From assembly GCF_021991925.1 (NCBI RefSeq), contig NZ_RXZI01000002.1:620001-684000 (forward strand): DNA of 64,000 nt. Reading direction: 5' to 3'. Positions 53,394 through 61,868 of this stretch are shown here, piece after piece. The translations under genes and the position numbers were made by a program. The notes under the pieces were generated by a model. It had not been told where the DNA came from, ran no database searches, and saw only the letters and a list, made by a program, of their open reading frames with translations. The first letter of the stretch is position 1. Each line of letters opens with the position of its first letter. Source of the stretch: Sutcliffiella horikoshii (GTDB lineage: Bacteria > Bacillota > Bacilli > Bacillales > Bacillaceae_I).

Positions 53394-55178
53394 ATGTCAA
53401 ACACATTAGAAAACATTATCAAAGGCGGAAGCTTCCTACTTGACGATATCGCCGCAGAAAAAGTCTTCACACCAGAAGACTTCTCAGACGAACACAAACT
53501 AATCGCCAAAACAACAGAAGAATTCGTCGTAAACGAAGTAGTTCCAAACCTAGAACAAATCGAACACCACAACTTCGATATCTCCGTAAAACTTTTAAAA
53601 GAAGCAGGCGAACTAGGCCTATTAGGAGCAGACGTTCAAGAAGAGTACGGTGGATTCGGACTTGATAAAATCAGTTCATCCTTGATCACAGAAAAATTCT
53701 CAAGAGCTGGCGGATTCTCCTTATCCTACGGAGCACACGTAGGAATCGGATCTCTTCCTATCGTTCTTTTCGGTAATGAAGACCAAAAGCAAAAATACCT
53801 ACCAAAACTGTCTTCCGGTGAAATGCTTGCAGCGTACGCATTAACAGAACCAGGTTCCGGATCGGATGCACTTGGTGCGAAAACAACTGCTAAGCTAAAT
53901 GACGAAGGCACACACTATGTATTGAATGGTGAAAAACAATGGATTACCAATGCTGGCTTTGCTGACGTCTTCGTTGTCTATGCAAAAGTCGATGGCGAGC
54001 ACTTCTCTGCATTCATCGTAGAGCGCGACTTTGGTGGTGTTTCCACTGGACCGGAAGAAAAGAAAATGGGGATCAAGGGCTCTTCCACTCGTACATTGAT
54101 CTTAGAAGATGCATTAGTGCCAAAAGAAAACCTTCTTGGTGAAATCGGACGCGGACACGTTATCGCATTTAACATTCTTAACATCGGACGTTACAAATTG
54201 GCTGTTGGTACAGTTGGTGGATCCAAGCGTGGAATTGAGCTTGCAGCAACGTATGCAAACCAACGTCAGCAATTCAAAACACCTATCGCAAAATTCTCCC
54301 TTATCCAAGAGAAGCTTGCAAACATGGCTGTTAAAACATATGCAACGGAAAGCTCCGTTTACCGCACAGTCGGTCTTTTTGAAGACAGCATGGGCCGCCT
54401 GACTAAAGACGAAGAGAAAGATCCAAATGCAGTGGCAAAAGCAGTTGCTGAATATGCAATCGAGTGTTCTTTGAATAAAGTATTCGGTTCTGAAACGCTT
54501 GACTATGTAGTGGATGAAGCAGTTCAGATTCATGGTGGATACGGCTTTATGGCTGAGTACGAGGTAGAAAGAATGTACCGCGACTCCCGTATCAACCGTA
54601 TCTTCGAAGGAACAAACGAAATCAACCGCCTATTGGTTCCAGGAACTTATCTGCGTAAAGCATTGAAAGGCGAGCTTCCACTTATCCAAAAAGCGCAAAG
54701 CCTACAAGAAGAGTTAATGATGCTTATGCCGGAAGAAGTAGGCGATGGAGTATTGGAACAAGAGAAATATCTTGTGAAGAACGCGAAGAAAATTGCCATC
54801 CTTATGACTGGCCTGGTCGCGCAAAAGTACGGAAAAGCCTTGGAAAGAGAGCAAGAATTGCTTGTTAACATCGCGGATATCATCAGTAATGTTTATTCCA
54901 TGGAATCAGCTGTTTTACGTACAGAAAAAGCAATCGCAAAATCCGGTGAAGACAAGAACAAATTGAAAGTCCTTTACACGCAAGTGTTCTGTCAAGAGGC
55001 ATTCAACCAGATCGAAGCAGATGCAAGAGAAACATTAGTAGCTGCTGAAAGTGGAGATACGCTTCGCATGATGATCTCTGCATTACGTAAATTCACTCGT
55101 CACACACCAATCAATGTAGTTGCGAAGAAGCGCGAAATTGCAGCTGTCGTATTAGATGCTCAAAAATACACAGTATGA
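53394..55178 (+). CDS. fadE: Acyl-CoA dehydrogenase
   Basis: 594 residues, the FadE type with a C-terminal extension. Flavin-binding segments YALTEPGSGSDALGAKTTAKL and WITNAGFADVFVVYAK, substrate/FAD region VQIHGGYGFMAEYEVERMYRDSRINRIFEGTNEINR, then a helical tail after about residue 430. Starts beta-oxidation by making 2-enoyl-CoA. Ribosome site GGGAGG. Terminator follows. Confidence 0.95.
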   Translation: MSNTLENIIKGGSFLLDDIAAEKVFTPEDFSDEHKLIAKTTEEFVVNEVVPNLEQIEHHNFDISVKLLKEAGELGLLGADVQEEYGGFGLDKISSSLITEKFSRAGGFSLSYGAHVGIGSLPIVLFGNEDQKQKYLPKLSSGEMLAAYALTEPGSGSDALGAKTTAKLNDEGTHYVLNGEKQWITNAGFADVFVVYAKVDGEHFSAFIVERDFGGVSTGPEEKKMGIKGSSTRTLILEDALVPKENLLGEIGRGHVIAFNILNIGRYKLAVGTVGGSKRGIELAATYANQRQQFKTPIAKFSLIQEKLANMAVKTYATESSVYRTVGLFEDSMGRLTKDEEKDPNAVAKAVAEYAIECSLNKVFGSETLDYVVDEAVQIHGGYGFMAEYEVERMYRDSRINRIFEGTNEINRLLVPGTYLRKALKGELPLIQKAQSLQEELMMLMPEEVGDGVLEQEKYLVKNAKKIAILMTGLVAQKYGKALEREQELLVNIADIISNVYSMESAVLRTEKAIAKSGEDKNKLKVLYTQVFCQEAFNQIEADARETLVAAESGDTLRMMISALRKFTRHTPINVVAKKREIAAVVLDAQKYTV

Positions 55179-55183
55179 TAAGG

Positions 55184-55221
55184 AAAACCAGGCCTCCGTT
55201 TTGGGGAAGCCTGGTTTTTTG
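55184..55221 (+). terminator. Terminator after fadE
   Basis: AAACCAGGC and GCCTGGTTT arms, followed by T run. Confidence 0.88.
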
Positions 55222-55259
55222 ATGTTATATCTAATATGGGTGATTGCATTACAATACTT

Positions 55260-55952
55260 TTAGTCAATCCGGCATAACTCATCAGGACAATTCTCACAAT
55301 GGATCTCCTGCTTCAAAAAATTCAAGTCATGGATGGTGATTTTACCCCTATCAACTGATATCGACCCTTTCTTTTTCAACTCCGAAAGCATCCTGTTCAC
55401 CACTTCCCGAGAGGTCCCACAATAGTTCGCGAGCTCCTGATTGGTTAAGGGAAGATCGATAAGAATACCTTCTTCTTTTAGCACACCATAGCTATTGGAC
55501 ATCCGAATCAAAGTGGAATAAAGGGCCCCTTTACGTCCATTAAGAACAAGATCACGGAATTTCGTCTGTGTTTTCCTGAAGTGTAGGCTCATCCATTTCA
55601 TAAACTCTAAAGCAAGTTGGCCGTTTTCCGCGAGCTTCCGTTCCAATTCCAACTTTGGGATAACAATCACTTCGCCTTTATCATCCATCGATCTTGCACT
55701 AAGCATATAGATTGCTCCTGGACAAAATAATGTCAGTTCCCCGACTAGGTCCTCCCTGCTGCAAAGCCGTAAAGTAAGTTCCTGGCCATCGGGTGTCACC
55801 TTACTTATTTTAAAGCTTCCATTCAATACGAGATAAATGTCGGAAGCAACCATGCCCTCCTGAAATAAATAAGCTCCCTTTTTGACAGCCAATTTTTTTT
55901 CAAAAGAAGTGAACAAAAACTCTTTTAATTCTTTTGATAACTTTTCCGTCAT
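55260..55952 (-). CDS. fnr: Fnr-type oxygen-sensing regulator with C-terminal [4Fe-4S] ligands
   Basis: 230 residues (Crp/Fnr family): cNMP-like sensor domain (AYLFQEGMVASDIYLVLNGSFKI), long dimer helix, HTH with LTNQELANYCGTSREVVNRMLSELKKKG. The C-terminus CENCPDELC gives Cys-x2-Cys-x4-Cys, the spacing of B. subtilis Fnr (Cys227/230/235), and an Asp in KFRDLVLNGRKG sits where its fourth ligand, Asp141, is found. Start at the ATG with AAAGGA at good spacing; a longer start three codons upstream is crowded. Convergent with fadE. Would switch anaerobic genes on when the cluster is intact. Confidence 0.85.
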   Translation of the reverse strand: MTEKLSKELKEFLFTSFEKKLAVKKGAYLFQEGMVASDIYLVLNGSFKISKVTPDGQELTLRLCSREDLVGELTLFCPGAIYMLSARSMDDKGEVIVIPKLELERKLAENGQLALEFMKWMSLHFRKTQTKFRDLVLNGRKGALYSTLIRMSNSYGVLKEEGILIDLPLTNQELANYCGTSREVVNRMLSELKKKGSISVDRGKITIHDLNFLKQEIHCENCPDELCRID

Positions 55953-56164
55953 AGGGCTCATCCTTTCACCGTTCCGTATTCTCCTCTAAGTTTTATTTTA
56001 ACGGTTAAACCAACTAAAATCTATTGCATGAAGAAATTGTTTGAAGTTATAAAGGAAATCTAAGAAATACGTCGAATTATTAGAGTTGATAATTAGGCGC
56101 AAGCTTTCTGTTATGCTACAATATATGAGTAAAATCATGTATTGTAAGGTGGTGCAAAAAGGTT

Positions 56165-56521
56165 ATGGCATTAACATTTTATTGGTATCCTAAATGTGGC
56201 ACATGCCGCAATGCGAAAAAGTGGTTGGAAGCGAATGGTGTAGCATTAGAAGAAGTACATATTGTCGAAAATCCACCATCACGTGAAAAGCTGGAGGAGC
56301 TTTATAAAAAAAGCGGACTCGAACTCAAAAAATTCTTTAATACAAGTGGTATGAAATATCGCGAGCTTGGATTAAAGGATAAAGTGAAAACAGCGTCTGA
56401 AGATGAGTTGCTTGATATTCTAGCCACAGACGGCATGTTGATCAAGCGCCCCATTACAACGGACGGCAGCAAGGTAACAGTTGGATTTAATGAAAAACAG
56501 TTTGAAGAAACATGGAAATAG
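56165..56521 (+). CDS. yusI: ArsC/Spx family protein YusI
   Basis: 118 residues, thioredoxin-fold ArsC/Spx family. CxxC at KCGTCRNAKKWL (Cys11, Cys14), basic recognition part ENPPSREKLEELYKKSGLELKKFFNTSGMKYRELGLKDKV, and IKRPITTDGSKVTVGF at the end. Too short and lacking Spx's full C-terminus, so probably a reductase-like or uncharacterised member. Upstream of gcvH as in B. subtilis. Confidence 0.88.
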   Translation: MALTFYWYPKCGTCRNAKKWLEANGVALEEVHIVENPPSREKLEELYKKSGLELKKFFNTSGMKYRELGLKDKVKTASEDELLDILATDGMLIKRPITTDGSKVTVGFNEKQFEETWK

Positions 56522-56598
56522 GACAGGCTCTCTTTTTAAATGGGTACGCCCGTTTTAGAAGAGCTTAAAATAAACTAGTTTGATGGAGGGAATTATTG

Positions 56599-56982
56599 AT
56601 GAGCACACCTAAAGATTTACGTTATTCCGAAGAGCATGAATGGGTAAAAGTTGAAGGGGAATCAGTTCGAATTGGAATTACACACTTTGCACAATCCGAA
56701 CTTGGAGATATCGTGTTTGTGGAGCTTCCTGAAGTTGGAGACGAAATTTCTGCAGATGAGCCTTTTGGAAGTGTAGAATCCGTTAAAACGGTATCTGAAC
56801 TATATGCTCCAATCAGCGGTAAAGTAGTGGAAGTCAACGAAGACTTAAATGATAGCCCTGAGTACGTTAACGAATCTCCATATGAAAAAGCTTGGATGAT
56901 TGTGGTGGAACCTACAGATGCTGGCGAAGTAGACAAATTAATGACTGCTGAGCAATATGAGGAAATGACAAAAGAAGACTAA
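56599..56982 (+). CDS. gcvH: Glycine cleavage system H protein
   Basis: 127-residue lipoyl carrier. Lipoylated Lys63 in [14 protein letters not shown], with typical [36 protein letters not shown] at the N-terminus and [20 protein letters not shown] at the end. Carries the aminomethyl group and, in Bacillus, serves lipoyl relay. The ATG with GGAGGG eight bases upstream is used. Confidence 0.96.
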   Translation: MSTPKDLRYSEEHEWVKVEGESVRIGITHFAQSELGDIVFVELPEVGDEISADEPFGSVESVKTVSELYAPISGKVVEVNEDLNDSPEYVNESPYEKAWMIVVEPTDAGEVDKLMTAEQYEEMTKED

Positions 56983-57064
56983 TAATCATCGTGAGGGGCA
57001 ACCTAACCTTAGTTAACATTTATTTAGGCTTTGTTAAAACGAATTGTTGATTTATGTAACAATC

Positions 57065-57197
57065 TAGCTGTAGATTGGAGCAATAGGCGAAGACTCCTGA
57101 GGGAGATAGCGTTTAGGGGAGACCCCGCAGGCTATAAGCCGAGGAGGCTCCCCTAACGCCCTAGGAAAGAGAAGCCTAGTGCGGAAATTAACACCGG
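57065..57197 (+). repeat. Palindromic repeat, family A, with CTTTGTTAAA-type outer ends
   Basis: Core GCTGTAGATTGGAGC to GGAAATTAACACCGGT. Outside it, TTTAGGCTTTGTTAAAAC (57027 region) and GTTTAACAGAGTCTTTAA (57199 region) form an inverted pair, so this copy belongs to a second terminal class shared with the copy at 28.96 kb. Fills the gcvH-yusG gap. Confidence 0.83.
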
Positions 57198-57235
57198 TGT
57201 TTAACAGAGTCTTTAACTAAAGAGGGTGACCTTTG

Positions 57236-57481
57236 ATGACTTTGGATAACAAAAGATTGGATATCACCGATCGAGTTAATGGTAAATTAACAGATCAAGG
57301 TTTTGAGCTTTTTGTGGAGCACGAATCCATCGGTCAAGTAATGTTTACCGAACATGGAAACCAATTCAGTTTAAAGAACGGCTATGAGCAAGAAGGAAGC
57401 AAGATCTTCCAACAAGTTCAAGTGCCTTCCGAAAAAGATGCGAAATATGTAGATTGCGACTACGAAAATGGATGGTGTTAA
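57236..57481 (+). CDS. yusG: YusG-like DUF2553 protein
   Basis: 81 residues, acidic beta-rich (LDITDRVNGKLTDQGFELFVEHESIGQVMF), ending YVDCDYENGWC. Ribosome site GAGGGTGA; a TTG one codon upstream is unlikely. Order gcvH-yusG-yusF-yusE matches B. subtilis. Function unknown. Confidence 0.82.
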   Translation: MTLDNKRLDITDRVNGKLTDQGFELFVEHESIGQVMFTEHGNQFSLKNGYEQEGSKIFQQVQVPSEKDAKYVDCDYENGWC

Positions 57482-57487
57482 CCATCG

Positions 57488-57523
57488 GTGGGGTTGGGAC
57501 TTTTATTAGTTCCGCCCCTTTTT
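57488..57523 (+). terminator. Terminator-like hairpin after yusG
   Basis: GGGGTTGGGAC and GTTCCGCCCC arms with imperfect pairing, then TTTTT. Confidence 0.6.
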
Positions 57524-57631
57524 CATATCAACGCCCTTATTTTTTATTTTAAGTGTACATTACCGCCACTCAGAATAGTTATAGTATAAAGCAACTTATC
57601 TTTATACATCTTTTTAGAACAGGTGATGGAT

Positions 57632-57979
57632 ATGGATTTTATTTTTGAGGAAAAGATCATCATTGTCGAGGGGAAATCAGATAAAAAACGCATACAGGAA
57701 GTCATCAATGAACCGGTTCATATAATATGCACCAATGGTACCATCAGCGTCACCAAATTAGATGAATTGATAGAGGATATAATGGATAAAGAAGTATATA
57801 TCCTGGTGGATGCTGACAGTTCGGGTGAAAAACTCCGAAAGCTGTTCAAAAGGGAGTTTCCAGAAGCGGAACACCTTTATATTGATAAAATGTATCGAGA
57901 AGTGGCCTCTGCGCCACATCACCATATAGCTACGGTATTGTTAAGTGCCAACATAGATATTCATGCTCAGTACTTGTAG
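57632..57979 (+). CDS. yusF: Toprim-domain protein YusF
   Basis: 115-residue single Toprim domain. Motifs IIIVEGKSDKKRI (catalytic Glu) and ILVDADSSGEKLR (DxD). Related to the Toprim domains of RNase M5 and primases, which cut or nick nucleic acids with metal. Target unknown. The ATG at 57632 follows AGGTGA; two earlier in-frame starts overlap that site. Confidence 0.85.
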   Translation: MDFIFEEKIIIVEGKSDKKRIQEVINEPVHIICTNGTISVTKLDELIEDIMDKEVYILVDADSSGEKLRKLFKREFPEAEHLYIDKMYREVASAPHHHIATVLLSANIDIHAQYL

Positions 57980-58003
57980 TAGGCTATATTAGAGGATGAG
58001 AGA

Positions 58004-58318
58004 ATGAACGATTGGACGAAGAATGAACTAGTAAATCAAATTAACAAAGATCAACTGACTGTGGTCTATTTTTACACCCCAATGTGTGGGACGTGTCAGG
58101 TTGCCAAGCGCATGTTGGATGTGACAAAAGAACTTTTCCCGCATTTTACTTTTGGGATGTTGGATGTGAATTATATACAGGATCTAGCCATGCAATGGGA
58201 AATAGAAAGTGTCCCTTGTTTGATGATTTTCAAAGATGGCGAAATCAAAGAAAAAATATATGCTTTCCGTTCTGTGGAGTATTTGTATAGCCTTTTTAAG
58301 GAGTATGACGGGAAGTGA
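58004..58318 (+). CDS. yusE: Thioredoxin-like protein YusE
   Basis: 104 residues, thioredoxin fold with active site FYTPMCGTCQVAKRM (CGTC, redox pair) and cis-Pro in IESVPCLMIFKDGEI, here followed by an unusual Cys next to the cis-Pro. Cytosolic, no signal peptide. 24 bp after yusF. Confidence 0.88.
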   Translation: MNDWTKNELVNQINKDQLTVVYFYTPMCGTCQVAKRMLDVTKELFPHFTFGMLDVNYIQDLAMQWEIESVPCLMIFKDGEIKEKIYAFRSVEYLYSLFKEYDGK

Positions 58319-58323
58319 TTAGG

Positions 58324-58347
58324 AAACACCTATTTTGGGTGTTTTTT
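58324..58347 (+). terminator. Terminator after yusE
   Basis: AAACACC and GGTGTTT arms with 7-base loop, then Ts. Confidence 0.75.
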
Positions 58348-58365
58348 ATTTAGGGGATTTTTGTA

Positions 58366-58717
58366 GCGGTTGGTTTCCGTTCCAGGCGCTTCGCTTTCCT
58401 GCGTGCGGGAGCCTCCTCACTTCGTGGAAGCCCACTGAAAAACCTAAAAAATTTAACTTTTTTAAAATTTATAGCTGTTGATTGGAGCAATAGGCGGAGA
58501 CTCCTGCGGGGGGATAGCGACATTCTTGAGACCCCGCAGGGCGTAGCCCGAGGAGGCTCAAGGTCGCCCCGCGGAAAGCGAAGCCGTTTGCGGAAATCAA
58601 CAGCGGTGTTAACCAAATCAATAAAGTTATTTACTTTTTCAGTAGCCTCCTTCGTTGCGGGGTCTCTCATGTCCCTTCCTCCCACTGGAGTCTGCGCGCC
58701 TTCCACTGCAATCAACA
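58366..58717 (-). repeat. Family C-type element split by a nested 225-bp element
   Basis: Left piece (58366-58425) GTTCCAGGCGCTTCGCTTTC through GCCTCCTCACTTCGT, and right piece (58651-58717) TTCGTTGCGGGGTCTCTCAT through CCTTCCACTGCAATCAAC. Joined, they give the same order as the intact element at 48.8 kb. The five bases TTCGT are present on both sides of the insertion, as expected of a target-site duplication. Confidence 0.8.
58430..58647. repeat. 218-bp MITE-like element, second copy
   Basis: Ends GCCCACTGAAAAAC and CTTTTTCAGTAGCC (inverted, 11 of 14 matching) around a family A core (58472-58607, 136 bp). Same length as the copy at 34071-34288. Extending the ends to the TTCGT duplication gives 58426-58650. 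Confidence 0.83.
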
Positions 58718-58843
58718 AAAGAATTTAATTAACCTAAAATTTGTTTATTTCGACACAATCGCCTATTGCCATTTTTCTGAAAAAGGAGTAAATTTGTTTA
58801 GGGATGCGAAATATTCATCTAAACAGACGAGGGGTTACATATT

Positions 58844-60112
58844 TTGAAAAATGTAAATTGGCTTCAATCTTTCAGGCGGTATAATCACAACATCCAGCAA
58901 TTGTTTATCGTTAACATCCTGACTCAAATTGGGCTTGGGATCTTTATGATTGTATATAATTTTTATATCAGGGAATTAGGCTTTGCAGAAACGGTGAACG
59001 GAAATGTTATTGCAATGTCATCACTGGCCGCAGCCATTATTCTAATACCGGCGGGAATTTTGAGTGATAAAATTGGACGCAGGAAAATGATGATCTACGG
59101 TGTGTTTTTCAGTGGAATCTTTATGTTCTTGAGAAGTATTTTTGAGTTGGAATCGCTACTTCTAATCAGTGCATTTATAGCAGGTATTGCAATGGCTTTC
59201 ATCCAGGTAACGGCAGTACCTTGGCTTGCGGAAAGCTCAACAAAAGAGCAGCGGGTAAAACTTTTCAGTTATCATTTTGCGGTCATGATGGGTGCGAATG
59301 TAGTTGGGAACCTCCTTGGAGGGACTTTGACAGATTTATTTTTACATCTAGTAGGTCTTAGCCCTGTCTGGAGTATAAGACTGACACTGCTTATCGGAAG
59401 CATCATCTTCATGGTCGGGATCTTTCCTTTGCTTAAAACGACAGAAGTTCCACGAAAGCAAGAAAACAAGGCGTTTTCGATTAAAAGCTTCCGATCCTCC
59501 ATCCCTAAAGGGCAGTGGAAATTGATTTTCGCTTTTTCTTTTGCCTCCATTTTGGTCGGTTTTGGGTCTGGTCTGGTTATTCCATATCTGAACATGTACT
59601 TTGCGGACCGCTTTGGGACCTCTAACTCGACTATCGGTATCGTGCTCTCACTTGGTCAGGCGGTGACTGCCGTTGCCATGATCATAGGCCCGGCAGTAGT
59701 CCGGAGGGTGGGGGAAATGAGGGCGGTAGTCATATTGCAGTTACTTTCCTTGCCATTTATGTTACTAACGGCATTCACCCAAATTTTCTGGTTGGCAGCC
59801 CTGGGATTCCTTTTCAGGCAGGCGCTCATGAACGCAGCAAACCCGATTATTTCTTCCATGATGATGGAGCGAGTGGATAACTCTCTAAAAGGCTTTGCCA
59901 ACTCCATTAATCAGATGGTGTTCTCACTAGGATGGGCAAGCATGGGGCCGGTGTCCATGACGATTGTGCTTTTGTATGGGGAATATTGGGGATATTCGAT
60001 TGTTTTCTCCGTCACGGCGGTGCTTTATCTGACAAGTTCTATTTTCTTTTATTTAATGTTTAGAGAAAAATCGACGGCAACCTATCAAAAGGCTATGGTA
60101 AAGACATCATAG
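58844..60112 (+). CDS. Major facilitator superfamily transporter
   Basis: 422 residues with 12 predicted helices. The loop 2-3 motif reads GILSDKIGRRKMMIYG, the MFS signature A. TTG start with GAGGGG upstream. Substrate unknown; no signature for sugar or drug types stands out. Inserted, relative to the B. subtilis order, between yusE and the yusD-like gene. Confidence 0.9.
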   Translation: MKNVNWLQSFRRYNHNIQQLFIVNILTQIGLGIFMIVYNFYIRELGFAETVNGNVIAMSSLAAAIILIPAGILSDKIGRRKMMIYGVFFSGIFMFLRSIFELESLLLISAFIAGIAMAFIQVTAVPWLAESSTKEQRVKLFSYHFAVMMGANVVGNLLGGTLTDLFLHLVGLSPVWSIRLTLLIGSIIFMVGIFPLLKTTEVPRKQENKAFSIKSFRSSIPKGQWKLIFAFSFASILVGFGSGLVIPYLNMYFADRFGTSNSTIGIVLSLGQAVTAVAMIIGPAVVRRVGEMRAVVILQLLSLPFMLLTAFTQIFWLAALGFLFRQALMNAANPIISSMMMERVDNSLKGFANSINQMVFSLGWASMGPVSMTIVLLYGEYWGYSIVFSVTAVLYLTSSIFFYLMFREKSTATYQKAMVKTS

Positions 60113-60233
60113 TCTGACATATTTCTTGGGAAATGAAGAACAGTTATCGGAAATACTCGGTAATTGTTCTTTTAAAATTGCAGGGATTCAACTAACTTAT
60201 ACGGAATCTATTAGGCAAAGGGGGCGGGTTTGT

Positions 60234-60569
60234 ATGGTAAAAGAGAACTTGGAAGTATTTATCGCAAAAGCAAAAGGAAAATTGCATGTGATGGAAATCT
60301 TACCTTACTACAGTCTGCGCTGCTGCTTGGTCGCCTATGGAGAAAAGACAGTCTTTTCACTCTGTAAAAATGATCTGCAGGTCGAGGGAGAAGCTAACAT
60401 GGTGGATATAGTGATAGAGGGGTCTACAGAAGAAATCATCAAACTATTGAGTGGTACCAAAATGAGGGATATTAAAGGGTTGTCATTCAAGGGTTCCTTC
60501 CGACATTACCTGTTGCTTGATTCCCTCTTTACTTTAGTGAACCGTTCAGAAAGAAAAGAGGTCTCATAA
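60234..60569 (+). CDS. Hypothetical protein, YusD-like by position
   Basis: 111 residues from the ATG after AAAGGGGGCGGG; an extra 36 codons upstream (TTG) lack a ribosome site. Alpha/beta protein with an SCP2-like flavour (CLVAYGEKTVFSLCKNDLQVEGEANMVDIVIEGSTEEIIKLLSG). Position before metNPQ and after yusE fits yusD. Function unknown. Confidence 0.65.
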   Translation: MVKENLEVFIAKAKGKLHVMEILPYYSLRCCLVAYGEKTVFSLCKNDLQVEGEANMVDIVIEGSTEEIIKLLSGTKMRDIKGLSFKGSFRHYLLLDSLFTLVNRSERKEVS

Positions 60570-60638
60570 AGGAATTGTGCACGCCTATAACGAATAAGAA
60601 GAGGTAGAAAAAGAGAAGATTATAGGCGGTGTAGGAGT

Positions 60639-61520
60639 GTGTATTATTTTATTGTCAATAAGACGGCCGGTAACGGAAAAGGACTGCGCGTTTGGGAAGC
60701 TACGGAAAAGTTGTTAAAGGGTAGAAATGTAGTATATAAGGTTTCCTTTACTGAATATAAAGGTCATGCCGGTAAACTAATGGAACAGATAGATGACGGG
60801 TTAACTACGATAATAGTGGTTGGGGGAGATGGAACCATCCATGAAGTAGTGAATCGATTGGTTTCAAAAGAGGTGGCTCTCGGGGTAGTTCCTGCCGGAT
60901 CTGGTAATGACCTGGCAAGAAGCCTGGGGGTCCCTTTTGATGCTAAAGGGGCACTGGAGCGAATTTTAGCAGGAGAAATTCGTAGCATCGATATCCCTAA
61001 GGTAGGGGAGGAGTATTTTATTTCCATTGCAGGGCTAGGCTTTGACGGGCAGGTTGCGGAAGTTACGAATAAGTCGAAATCGAAGCGCTTTTTGAATAAA
61101 ATTGGACTTGGTGGTTTGTCCTATATACTAAATATCTTTAAAGTTCTTTTTAAATATAAACCGTCTAAGGTCTCGCTGATAGTGGACGGGACAATTAGTG
61201 AATATGAGGATGTCTGGCTTGTGGCAATTGCTAATCTCCCCTACTATGGCGGAGGGGTCATGATCTGTCCGGATGCCAAAGCGGATGATGGGCTATTAGA
61301 TGTATGTGTGGTATCCGGAATTGGGAGATGGGAGCTACTTTTTGTTTTTCCACTGGCTTTTAAGGGGAAGCACGTTAACCATCGGCATGTAACCATGCTA
61401 AGAGGATCATCCATTTCTGTAAACCCAGATAAACCTTTAATCATGCAGTGTGATGGAGAAATTGTACAAACAGACAGTATGGATTTCAGGATGGAGAAGT
61501 GCAGACTGAGAGTTTTATAA
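60639..61520 (+). CDS. YegS/BmrU-type diacylglycerol or lipid kinase
   Basis: 293 residues of the DAGK catalytic family: VNKTAGNGKGLRVWE at the start, nucleotide-binding GGDGTIHEVVNRL (about residue 67), PAGSGNDLARSLG, and CDGEIVQTD near the end. Phosphorylates a lipid such as diacylglycerol or a related diol. GTG start; the closest AGGAG is only one base away, so GGCGGTG further up may be the ribosome site. Confidence 0.9.
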   Translation: MYYFIVNKTAGNGKGLRVWEATEKLLKGRNVVYKVSFTEYKGHAGKLMEQIDDGLTTIIVVGGDGTIHEVVNRLVSKEVALGVVPAGSGNDLARSLGVPFDAKGALERILAGEIRSIDIPKVGEEYFISIAGLGFDGQVAEVTNKSKSKRFLNKIGLGGLSYILNIFKVLFKYKPSKVSLIVDGTISEYEDVWLVAIANLPYYGGGVMICPDAKADDGLLDVCVVSGIGRWELLFVFPLAFKGKHVNHRHVTMLRGSSISVNPDKPLIMQCDGEIVQTDSMDFRMEKCRLRVL

Positions 61521-61530
61521 AAGTTTTTAA

Positions 61531-61560
61531 TTGACATGCTAATTACACCCATGGTACGAT
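61531..61560 (+). promoter_or_regulatory. Promoter of the met operon
   Basis: TTGACA and TACGAT with an 18-bp spacer, about 60 bp before the SAM riboswitch. Confidence 0.65.
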
Positions 61561-61611
61561 AACACTCGTTAATTCAAATTGCCCAAATACTTAACTTAAA
61601 TTATATATGTT

Positions 61612-61732
61612 TATCTCTTATCGAGAGAGGTGGAGGGACGTGCCCGATGAAACCCGGCAACCGTCAACAAGTTATTGTTGAAATGGTGCCAATTCACACA
61701 AAGTAAAGTTATTTGCTTTGATAGATGAGAGA
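61612..61732 (+). ncRNA. SAM-I (S-box) riboswitch
   Basis: P1 arms CTCTTATC and GATGAGAG enclose the conserved core: GAGAGGTGGAGGGACGTGCC, CGATGAAACCCGGCAACC, and AATGGTGCCAATTC. SAM binding stabilises P1 and lets the downstream terminator form, shutting off metNPQ when methionine/SAM is sufficient. Confidence 0.97.
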
Positions 61733-61748
61733 AAGGACTTTTCTCATT

Positions 61749-61792
61749 TAATCCTTTCTGCTCATTATTGCGGAAGGGATTTTTTATTTTTC
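61749..61792 (+). terminator. Riboswitch-controlled terminator
   Basis: AATCCTTTC and GGAAGGGATT arms with a T run. Its 5' side can pair with the anti-terminator region between it and the aptamer (GAGAAAGGACTTTTCTC). Confidence 0.88.
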
Positions 61793-61868
61793 AAGGGTTA
61801 AACAAACGTTTGATTAAACCTAATTGGGTAAGCTAAAACAAAGCAAATGTAAGAAGGAAGGTGCAGGC

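Noticed and set aside
596-58717. CRISPR array
   Set aside because: Repeat copies are kilobases apart, about 130 bp long and palindromic; no short regular spacers and no cas genes.
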